A stretch of 5,791 nucleotides of DNA from Verrucomicrobiota bacterium. Its GTDB lineage: Bacteria; Verrucomicrobiota; Lentisphaeria; Oligosphaerales; JAFGRS01. The DNA lies in the NCBI GenBank assembly GCA_019136035.1, contig JAGVUW010000528.1:1-5791 (forward strand), given 5' to 3'. Under the pieces are notes generated by a model. It was given only the letters and a program-made list of their open reading frames with translations. It ran no database searches and was not told the origin of the DNA. Shown in pieces: positions 1-5,791 of this stretch; the first letter of the stretch is position 1; the number at the start of each line of letters is the position of its first letter. Made by a program: the position numbers and the translations under genes.

Positions 1-1
1 C

Positions 2-1582
2 ACCTTCGAGACCGTCCAGCTCGCCGGGCTCTCCGACGAGGCCTTCGCCTCGGACTACCAGGTCCTCGCCCCCGAGTACGGCCGCAAGAACCCGGTGCTG
101 ATCGGCATGTGCCGTCAGTCGGCGGTGGACGAGCGCAACGCCGCCTTCGCCGAGGCCGGACTGCGGGTGCGCGACATCGCCATGGACGGCCTTGCCGCCG
201 CCAACGCCCTGTTCTTCCTGCACCCCGAGGCGCAGGCCGAGAAGGCCCCGCAGGTCATCCTCGACATCGGCGCCGAGACCTCGTCGATGCTCGTCCTCGC
301 CAGCGGCCAGGTCCTCTTCGTCGGCGCCCTGCTCTTCGGCGCCGAGCGTTTTGCCAAGGCGGCAGCGCAGGCCGAGCTCGACGGCCTGAACGGCGCGGCT
401 CTGACCCTCGACGGTCCGGCCGAGTCGCCGCTCCAGGCGGTCTACCGGCAGCTCGAGAGCGAGATCCGCAACGGCCTCGAGCACTGGCGTGCCGGCGAGA
501 AGGCCGACATCGCCGGGACGGCGCTGGCGCGGCTGTGGCTCTGCGGCGGCGGCGCCGGCATGGCCGGCCTGAGTGCGCGGCTGAGCCAGGGCCAGGGCTG
601 CCCGGCGGCGGTGTTCGGTCCGGCCGGCGAGGATGGCCAGCCCGACCCGCGTCTGGCCATTGCCCTGGGGCTGGCCCTGCAGGGCCTCGGCCAGGCGGCC
701 CTGCCGATCAGCCTCTGCCCCGCGGCCATGCGCTGGAGCCGCCTGCGCCGCGAGCGCTTCGGTTACCTCCTGGCGGCCTCGGCGATCTTCCTCGGCCTGG
801 CGGTGTTCTTCATGATCCGGCACTCGCACAACCTCGACCGCCGCAGCCGCGACCTCGGTGAGCAGGTCGCCAACCTGCGCAAATGCCGCGACCTCATCCC
901 CAAACTCGAAGAGAACTACCAGCTCATCCAGCATCACGAGAAGATGCTCCTGCCGATCGTCGAGAAGGCGAATCGCGGCGGGCGCTTCCTGAAGACCATC
1001 CAGGCCCTGGAGCAGGCCCGCGGCGAGGGCGACTGGTTCATCTACCTCGCCGATGAGTTCAGCTTCGAAGAGGGCAAGCCCAAGGACGAGAAGGCCGCCG
1101 AGGCCGCCGCCGCGACGCCGCGGCCGACACCACAGGAGCTGCTCTTCCCCGGCACCATCGCCTCGCTCGACAGCAGCGAGGGCATGGTCCCGGCCAGCAC
1201 CGCCACGGTAGTGACCAGCATGTCGCAGATGAAGAGCATGGTGATGGCCGGCCACTCGCCGAAGACCGGCGGCGACTTCCTCGGCTCGGTGAAGGCGATC
1301 CGCGACAAGCTCAACGCCAATCCGCTGTTCAAGGGCGCCGACATCCTCCCCAAGCCCGAGCGCGTCGGCCGCGAGGAGGAGATCTTCCAGCCCTGGATCA
1401 CCTACCTCCGCGCCCTGGCCGAACGCCGCATCACCGGGCCCTACGTCAGCTACATGTTCCGCCTGCCCTTTGCAGCCCTCGATGTGAACAAGGCCCCGCC
1501 GCCGCCACCGCCGGCGCCCAAGTCGTCGCGCCCATCGCGCTCCGCGCCAGCGCCGTCGGCAGAGAGGTTGGATGACCTATGA
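2..1582 (+). CDS. PilM-PilN fusion protein (GspL-like), 5' end cut by window
   Basis: The frame is open from base 2, so the gene starts upstream; the first in-window start (GTG at 95) is internal. 526 residues are visible (numbering from base 2). Residues 1-232 look like the C-terminal half of a PilM-type actin-like ATPase: a phosphate-binding strand VILDIGAETSSM at about 85-96, a nucleotide-site loop LCGGGAGMAGL at about 180-190, and a final helix ALGLALQGLGQA at about 221-232. A membrane helix follows (about 254-272), then a charged coiled coil (about 277-323). The periplasmic part looks like a split PilN/GspL ferredoxin-like fold, with halves near 329-355 and 425-492, interrupted by an Ala/Pro/Ser-rich insert. 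The tail has six consecutive prolines. Role by family: a cytoplasmic ring and inner-membrane anchor that links the assembly ATPase to the periplasmic alignment complex. The stop overlaps the next start (ATGA). GspL is the alternative name for this layout; the PilM-like core is surer than the exact periplasmic fold. Confidence 0.85.
   Translation, partial: TFETVQLAGLSDEAFASDYQVLAPEYGRKNPVLIGMCRQSAVDERNAAFAEAGLRVRDIAMDGLAAANALFFLHPEAQAEKAPQVILDIGAETSSMLVLASGQVLFVGALLFGAERFAKAAAQAELDGLNGAALTLDGPAESPLQAVYRQLESEIRNGLEHWRAGEKADIAGTALARLWLCGGGAGMAGLSARLSQGQGCPAAVFGPAGEDGQPDPRLAIALGLALQGLGQAALPISLCPAAMRWSRLRRERFGYLLAASAIFLGLAVFFMIRHSHNLDRRSRDLGEQVANLRKCRDLIPKLEENYQLIQHHEKMLLPIVEKANRGGRFLKTIQALEQARGEGDWFIYLADEFSFEEGKPKDEKAAEAAAATPRPTPQELLFPGTIASLDSSEGMVPASTATVVTSMSQMKSMVMAGHSPKTGGDFLGSVKAIRDKLNANPLFKGADILPKPERVGREEEIFQPWITYLRALAERRITGPYVSYMFRLPFAALDVNKAPPPPPPAPKSSRPSRSAPAPSAERLDDL
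1561..1567 (+). promoter_or_regulatory. Possible ribosome binding site for the PilO-like gene
   Basis: The purine-rich AGAGAGG lies 11 bases before the ATG at 1579, inside the 3' end of the preceding gene. The spacing is long for a Shine-Dalgarno site. The ATGA overlap suggests that re-initiation by ribosomes finishing the upstream gene matters as much. An ATG at 1572 is in another frame and does not serve this protein. Confidence 0.35.
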
Positions 1583-2523
1583 GACCCTGGCCCCAGGCCC
1601 ATAAGAACCTCGGCGCGGTCATGCTCCTGGTGCTGACCGGGCTGTTCTTCTGGTACCTCCTCGTGATCCGCCCGAAGGCCCAGGCCGTCGCCGACCTCGA
1701 GGGCCAGATCGACGACCTCCAGGACAAGCTCGAGGACAGCGGCTGGACCCTCAATGCCGAGAACCTCGAGATCGTCCTCGCCGAGAATACCCGCAAACTC
1801 AAGGGCACCCGCCGCGGCGATAAGGGCTACGACGGCCTCGAGGTCCGCGCCGGCCAGATCGTCGACCAGGCGACACGTACCTTCCAGAAACGCATCGAAG
1901 AGACCTACGGCAACACCGCCACCTTCATCGACCAGTCCGGCTGGCTCGACTACCAGAGCGACTTCACCGAGCTGGAGACCTGGCTGCGCGGCGTCGACGT
2001 GCTCATCAGCGAGAAGACCTTCGGCATCAGCCAGGACACCGCCAACGCCGAGATCTACCAGCTCCTCCTGCACATCTGGACCGTCCGCGAGGTGGTCGAG
2101 CTGGTGATCAAGCACGACCTGGTCTTCGCAAAGGACCCGAGCAACGCCGTGCCGACGCCTGAAGGCCGCGCCGCCCTGCCCTCGCGGCTGCGGGTGCTGC
2201 CGGCCATCTCCTACACCATCAACGCCGACGACAAGGCCGCCTACCTCCTCGAGTTCCCGGTACGGCTGACCGTCCGCGGCACTCTCCCCGACTTCCTGGC
2301 CTTCCTCGCGGATCTGCAGAATGAGTCGTCGTTCCTGCCGGTGAGCCGCATCGAGCTCTCGACCGAGCACCCGCGCATCCGGGGCGAGCGGCCCAATAGC
2401 GAGGGCGTCGTACGCGTTCAGAACATCGAGGCGACGGTCGTCTGTTCGTCATTCTTCCGGCCGGGCTCGGGAGCACCGGCGCTGCGCATCAAAACCCAGC
2501 AGGCCGCGCCGCGTGGGGCCTGA
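1579..2523 (+). CDS. PilO-like / Amuc_1100-like inner-membrane pilus-assembly protein
   Basis: A 314-residue bitopic protein. Residues 1-10 are a short cytoplasmic tail, 11-30 a membrane helix ending FFWYLLVI, and 34-75 a charged coiled coil. From about 100 onward there is a periplasmic region with two alpha/beta units. The second, about 222-293, has the PilO/PilN ferredoxin-like pattern: a strand (YLLEFPVRLTVRG), a helix (TLPDFLAFLADLQN), a strand (LPVSRIEL) and a final strand (QNIEATVVCSSFF). Size, layout and the stretch FIDQSGWLDYQ resemble the Akkermansia protein Amuc_1100 as I remember it; this was not tested by alignment. Family role: it pairs with the PilN-like partner to form the periplasmic alignment collar. 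Its place directly after the PilM-PilN gene, with a four-base overlap, supports this. The start is well placed just before the membrane helix. A plain PilO or GspM label is the alternative. Confidence 0.75.
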   Translation: MRPWPQAHKNLGAVMLLVLTGLFFWYLLVIRPKAQAVADLEGQIDDLQDKLEDSGWTLNAENLEIVLAENTRKLKGTRRGDKGYDGLEVRAGQIVDQATRTFQKRIEETYGNTATFIDQSGWLDYQSDFTELETWLRGVDVLISEKTFGISQDTANAEIYQLLLHIWTVREVVELVIKHDLVFAKDPSNAVPTPEGRAALPSRLRVLPAISYTINADDKAAYLLEFPVRLTVRGTLPDFLAFLADLQNESSFLPVSRIELSTEHPRIRGERPNSEGVVRVQNIEATVVCSSFFRPGSGAPALRIKTQQAAPRGA

Positions 2524-2532
2524 GCCCAGGCG

Positions 2533-2544
2533 TAGGGACAGGAC
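2533..2544 (+). promoter_or_regulatory. Stop codon and ribosome binding region that fix the GTG start at 2548
   Basis: The downstream gene is in the same frame as the one before it. After that gene's TGA at 2521-2523 there is a second in-frame stop, TAG at 2533-2535, so the GTG at 2548 is the first usable start. The purine-rich AGGGACAGGAC at 2534-2544 can act as the ribosome binding site; the AGGA within it ends four bases before the GTG. Confidence 0.5.
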
Positions 2545-2547
2545 AGC

Positions 2548-3186
2548 GTGAAGACACTCTTCAGAAAACTGGCGGCGGAGTGGGAGAAGACGCTCCTGTG
2601 GTCAGGGCTGCTCCTGATGACCGTGGTCGTAGTCCTCGGCCTGGCCGGCCTCCTGCGCGATGACGAGGGCACGCCGGTGCGCTCGGTGCCGGCACCGGCC
2701 CGGCATATCTACCTCAACGAGGCCACCGCCTTCGCCTTCCTGGAACCCGCCCCGCTCCCCGCAGAGGGCTTCGGCAATCCCTTCGCCTTCAGCACCAAGT
2801 TCCCGGCCAAGACCGCCGAAGCCGCCGAGAATCGCCCCTGGCGCAAGCCCCCGCCCAAGGCCGACCCGCCCAAAGTCGACACGCCCGCCACGGCGGCCAC
2901 GGCCGACCCGCCGAAGGCGGCCCCCGCCGCGCCCAAGCGCGCCGTCGTGGTGCGCTACCGCGGCCTCTACAGCAGCGGCGATGTGAGTGACACCCGCCAA
3001 CTCGCCTTCGTCAGCACCAAAGAGACGCCCGGGAATGCCTCCGGCATGCAGGTCGTCGGCGAGGGCCAGACGGTCGCCGGCATCACCGTCAGGCGCTTCT
3101 CCGCCGACAGCCTGGTCGTCGAGGGCCCCCTCGGCGGTGAGGTGACCATCGCGATTGGCAACCAGAAGAAGATCCCTCTCGAATGA
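2548..3186 (+). CDS. PilP/GspC-like periplasmic connector protein
   Basis: A 212-residue protein with a GTG start. A membrane helix spans about 14-36 (TLLWSGLLLMTVVVVLGLAGLL). There is no lipobox cysteine, so it is anchored like GspC and unlike the lipoprotein PilP. A linker runs from about 40 to 130; its last third (98-130) is rich in Pro, Lys and Ala with repeated PPK. The C-terminal 80 residues form a compact beta domain of the PilP/GspC homology-region type: VVVRYRGLY opens it, LAFVST is the next strand, then GMQVVGEGQTVAGITVRRFSADSLVVEG, with a closing strand near 198-203. Family role: this domain binds the N0 domain of the outer-membrane secretin and couples it to the inner-membrane complex. 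I assign it by layout and pattern, not by alignment. Its 3' end overlaps the ATPase gene start (ATGA), which implies translational coupling. Confidence 0.7.
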   Translation: MKTLFRKLAAEWEKTLLWSGLLLMTVVVVLGLAGLLRDDEGTPVRSVPAPARHIYLNEATAFAFLEPAPLPAEGFGNPFAFSTKFPAKTAEAAENRPWRKPPPKADPPKVDTPATAATADPPKAAPAAPKRAVVVRYRGLYSSGDVSDTRQLAFVSTKETPGNASGMQVVGEGQTVAGITVRRFSADSLVVEGPLGGEVTIAIGNQKKIPLE

Positions 3187-4938
3187 GTGCCGACGACAGA
3201 CAGGCCCCGGGTTCCGATAACCTCGACACCTCCGACCTCCTCGCAGTCCTCGTCGCCGAGGAAGCCCTGACCGACGAGCAGGCCGAGCAGGTGCGCCGGC
3301 GTATGCGCCGGGCGCAGACCAGCGCGCACCAGGCCATCCTCGACCTGGAGTTCGCCCCGCAGGAGGTCGTCTACCGCGCCCTGAGCCGCTGCAACAGCCT
3401 GCCCTTCGTGATCATCGGCGAGGAGCAGATCGGCGAGACCGCCTCGGGGAAGGTCCCGGCCAAGGTGGCGCTGCACTACCAGTTCGTGCCGTTGCAGCTC
3501 GAGCGCGGCACCCTGCGCGCCGCCTTTGCCAGCCCGCCGAGCATCCGCGACCGCGAGAACCTCCGCCTCCTCCTGGGCGTCCGCCTCGACCCGGTCCTGG
3601 CGACGCCCAACGACGTCGCCAATACCCTCAAGCGCATCTACGGCCTCGGCGCTGACAAGGTCCTGCAGCTCCGCCAGGAGAAGCGGGCGCAGCGCCTGAC
3701 CGTGGCCGAGGGCACCTTCGACGACAAGCAGATCGAGAGTGTCGATGCCAGCGCCGCCGGTGACGAGGCCTCGATCATACCGCTCGTCAACGAGATCATC
3801 CTCGACGCCATCAAGTACCAGGCCACCGATATCCATATCGAGCCCTACCGCGAGACCGTCCGCCTGCGCTACCGCATGGACGGCATGCTCCGCGAGATCC
3901 CAACCCCGCCGGGCATGGTCGAGCTGCACGAGTCGGTGATCTCGCGACTCAAGATCATGGCGCGCCTGAATATCGCCGAGAAGCGCCTGCCGCACGACGG
4001 CCGCATCCGCGTCAATGTCGGCAGCGACTTCTGCGACCTGCGCGTGTCGATCATGCCGACGCGCTTCGGCGAGACGATCTGCATGCGTATCCTGAACCGC
4101 GCCAGCATCTTCATGGGCATGAGCCAGCTCGGCCTGAATTCCCGGCAATTTGCCATCCTCAACCAGCTCGTGCACCTGCCGCACGGCATCGTCCTGGTGA
4201 CCGGCCCGACCGGCAGCGGCAAGACCACCACCCTCTACGCCGCCCTGGCGCAGGTGCGCGACACCAACCCGGACCGCAAGATCATCACCGTGGAGAACCC
4301 GGTCGAGTACGAACTCGAGGGCACCAGCCAGATCCAGATGCACTCCGAGATCGGCCTGACCTTCGCCAGCGCCCTGCGCAGCATCCTGCGCCATGACCCG
4401 GATATCATCCTCGTCGGCGAGATCCGCGACAACGAGACCGCCGAGATCGCCATCCAGTCGGCCCTCACCGGCCACCTGGTGCTGAGCACCCTGCACACCA
4501 ACGACTCGGTCGGCGCCGTGAACCGCCTGGTGAACATGGGCATCGAGCCGTACCTCGTGGCCGCCTCGCTCTGCGCCGTGCTGGCCCAGCGCCTGGTCCG
4601 GCGCATCTGCAAGAACTGCAAGGTCGAGGACGACACCATGACGCGCCGCGTCCGCGCCGAGATCGCCGAGGTCCTCGGCGTCCCCGCCGAGGATGTCCAG
4701 GCCTGGCGCGGCAAGGGCTGCCTGGAGTGCAACCAGACCGGCTACCGCGGCCGCGTCGCCATCTACGAGTTCTTCCTCATGGACGACGAACTCCAGGATA
4801 TGGTCTCGGCACACCGCCCCACCGGCGACCTCCGCAAGGCCGCCATCGAACGCGGCATGCGCACCCTGCGCATGGATGGCTGGGAGAAGGTCGCCGCCGG
4901 TCCAGTTGAGCTACGACCCCGAACGCGACAACCAGTAG
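3183..4938 (+). CDS. GspE/PilB-family assembly ATPase, probably frameshifted near its 3' end
   Basis: Hexameric cytoplasmic ATPase that powers pilin or pseudopilin assembly. Residues 15-155 are an N-terminal T2SSE_N-like domain (PAKVALHYQFVPLQLERG, then TPNDVANTLKRIYG). The core follows: DIHIEPYR (216-223) and RLRYRMDG (227-234), Walker A GPTGSGKTT (341-349), Asp box ITVENPVEYELEG (368-380), Walker B DPDIILVGEIRD (405-416) and His box TGHLVLSTLHTNDS (429-442). Four cysteines at 476, 479, 513 and 516 (CxxC-x33-CxxC) form the zinc site of GspE/PilB. No catalytic residue is missing. After GMRTLRMDGWEKVAAG (558-573) the family normally ends with a TTxEEV-type motif, but the frame turns into an Arg/Pro-rich tail. 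The +1 frame instead gives VQLSYDPERDNQ and a stop at 4936-4938, taken here as the original end. GspE and PilB cannot be told apart from sequence alone; it is not the retraction ATPase PilT, which lacks this N-terminal domain. Confidence 0.9.
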
Positions 4939-5126
4939 CCGTCTGCCGCCCTCCCCCTCGCCTCACTCCAGGTAGAAGGGGTTGGTCCAGGCCGAGCGGC
5001 GGTGGCCGATGCCGCCGCCTACGGCCAGGCCGGTCTCCGGGCAGTCGCGGGTCACCCGGGCGCGGACGTAGATCTCGTCGCCCTCGACGCGGTAGGCGCC
5101 GCGGGTGGCCTCGGGGAAGCTGCTGA
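4902..5126 (+). other. Nonsense-looking read-through tail of the ATPase frame
   Basis: The ATPase frame stays open for 74 more codons after residue 573, to a TGA at 5124-5126, which would make a 647-residue protein. The tail is almost only Arg, Pro, Gly and Ser, resembles no domain, and overlaps the convergent metallohydrolase gene by 164 bases. That composition is what a G+C-rich gene gives when read in the wrong frame, so I take the tail as an artefact of the frameshift at about 4890-4910 and not as real protein. If the sequence is correct, the cell would still make an ATPase with this basic tail. Confidence 0.6.
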
Positions 5127-5791
5127 GGATGTCGCCGCCCCGGCCGATGAACTCGATCAGGCTGGGCTGGTCCGTGGTCACCGTGATCGTCCGGCCCGCG
5201 ACCTCGATGCCGGTGATCGCGGGACCCTGCGAGGCGTAGAAGTTGCCGCTGAGGAGGCTGGCCATGAAGTCCTCGTGGGTCAGCTCATCCATGAAAGGCA
5301 CGATCCAGCCGCGGCAGCCGGGGCGGCCGTGCGAGTCATCGCTGCAGGTGCCGTGCAGACGATGGCCACGGGCCAGGAGCATGTCCCACAGCGCCTCGGC
5401 ATTGGTGAACGCGGTGCGGGCGGTGAAGTCGTAGCCCTGGTTGCCGATCTCCAGGCCCAGGGGGAGCTGCTCCAGGGGCGGCAGGAGCTTCTCCGGGTTC
5501 CCGAAGATCAGGTCCAGTTCGTCGTAGGTGTAGCCGCTGGTGTTCCAGCGCTGCACGCCCTCGCCATCCAGTTGCGCCCGCGGGTGGCACAGCCCGACAT
5601 AGGCGCCGCCGTGGACCAGATGCCTGAGGTAGGCGCCGGGGTCGCGGCTGGAGACCTGGCTGTGGTAGAACGACTTCTGGTCGCTCGGATCGGCGCTGGC
5701 CGTCGGCAGGCCGACGCAGTTGATCTCGCCGAACAGGTCACCGGCCGCGACGCCGCCGGTGGAGCTGCCCAGGCCGAGTTCGCCGCCGGGG
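4963..5791 (-). CDS. PHP-type metallohydrolase, CehA/McbA-like, 5' end cut by window
   Basis: The frame is open from the window edge to a TGA at 4963-4965, giving the C-terminal 275 residues (numbered from the edge). The GTG at 5554-5556 is internal, since clear coding sequence lies upstream of it. PHP-fold metal-site residues visible in order are: a His in GAYVGLCHPR (H69), a Glu in LGLEIGNQ (E114), and D152/H154 in GTCSDDSHG (147-155). The N-terminal HxH motif would lie outside the window. The region after 167 (THEDFMASLLSGNFYASQGP, then a beta-rich stretch ending AWTNPFYLE) matches the C-terminal pattern of CehA/McbA-type hydrolases. Family members cleave ester or phosphoester bonds; the substrate here is unknown. 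It converges on the pilus genes, with 24 bases between its stop and the proposed ATPase stop, and has no evident functional link to them. A signal peptide cannot be judged. Confidence 0.8.
   Translation of the reverse strand, partial: PGGELGLGSSTGGVAAGDLFGEINCVGLPTASADPSDQKSFYHSQVSSRDPGAYLRHLVHGGAYVGLCHPRAQLDGEGVQRWNTSGYTYDELDLIFGNPEKLLPPLEQLPLGLEIGNQGYDFTARTAFTNAEALWDMLLARGHRLHGTCSDDSHGRPGCRGWIVPFMDELTHEDFMASLLSGNFYASQGPAITGIEVAGRTITVTTDQPSLIEFIGRGGDILSSFPEATRGAYRVEGDEIYVRARVTRDCPETGLAVGGGIGHRRSAWTNPFYLE

Noticed and set aside
95..97. GTG at 95 as the start of the PilM-PilN gene
   Set aside because: The frame is open to the window edge with sensible coding sequence before it, and starting here would remove the N-terminal half of the actin-like domain.
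109..861. A 250-codon + strand frame inside the PilM-PilN gene
   Set aside because: Its product is mostly Arg, Pro, Gly and Ala, the typical wrong-frame reading of G+C-rich coding sequence.
1450..2370. A 306-codon open frame on the - strand opposite the PilO-like gene
   Set aside because: Low-complexity Gly/Val/Asp/Leu-rich product, antisense to a better-supported gene with a membrane helix and coiled coil; same composition effect.
2967..4814. A 615-codon open frame on the - strand opposite the ATPase and PilP-like genes
   Set aside because: Its product is repetitive in Asp, Ala, Gly, Val, Leu and His with no domain pattern. It lies antisense to a gene with all GspE motifs. Long antisense frames like this are common where codons end in G or C.
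4693..4938. A separate small + strand gene of 81 codons
   Set aside because: Only its last dozen codons look sensible; the rest is Ser/Ala/Pro-rich shadow of the ATPase. Better explained as the displaced true end of the ATPase gene.
4952..4981. A possible hairpin from CCCCTC and GAAGGGG between the convergent genes
   Set aside because: The stem needs a bulge, lies partly inside the metallohydrolase coding end, and has no T-run on either strand.
5554..5556. GTG at 5554-5556 (- strand) as the start of the metallohydrolase
   Set aside because: The 78 codons upstream are open and hold a PHP-type His motif (GLCHPR), so the gene begins beyond the window.

Overview
The window reads as part of a G+C-rich bacterial chromosome; almost every third codon position is G or C. 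It holds the inner-membrane part of a type IV pilus / type II secretion-like (T4P/T2SS) machine on the + strand, followed by a convergent metallohydrolase gene on the - strand. The 314-residue PilO-like protein resembles what I remember of Akkermansia Amuc_1100 in size, layout and a few short stretches. Together with its PilM-like and PilP-like neighbours this points to the PVC group, most likely Verrucomicrobiota or a relative. That placement is inference from memory, not a search result.

Layout: (1) 2-1582 +, cut at its 5' end, a PilM-type actin-like domain joined in one polypeptide to a PilN-like membrane and periplasmic part, as in GspL. (2) 1579-2523 +, a PilO/Amuc_1100-like bitopic protein. 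(3) 2548-3186 +, a PilP/GspC-like protein with a membrane anchor, a Pro/Lys-rich linker and a small C-terminal beta domain. (4) 3183-4938 +, a GspE/PilB assembly ATPase whose last few codons appear frameshifted, so that the uninterrupted frame runs on as a nonsense-looking tail to 5126. (5) 4963 to the window edge, - strand, the C-terminal 275 residues of a PHP-type metallohydrolase of the CehA/McbA kind.

The four + strand genes look like one transcription unit: two junctions are ATGA stop/start overlaps and the third has a 24-base gap. The expected assembly is a cytoplasmic PilM-like ring tied covalently to its PilN-like membrane partner, a PilO-like partner beside it, a PilP/GspC-like connector reaching across the periplasm towards a secretin, and a hexameric ATPase driving pilin assembly below. 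No secretin, platform protein (PilC/GspF), pilin or prepilin peptidase is visible; they must lie upstream or elsewhere. No RNA genes, insertion sequences, CRISPR arrays or clear terminators were seen, and no non-coding stretch exceeds about 25 bases.

The points most worth following up are the broken 3' end of the ATPase gene, which a microdeletion between short repeats could explain, the PilM-PilN fusion that keeps a trace of the PilN docking motif at its junction, and the ATPase gene sitting where I would expect a secretin gene.
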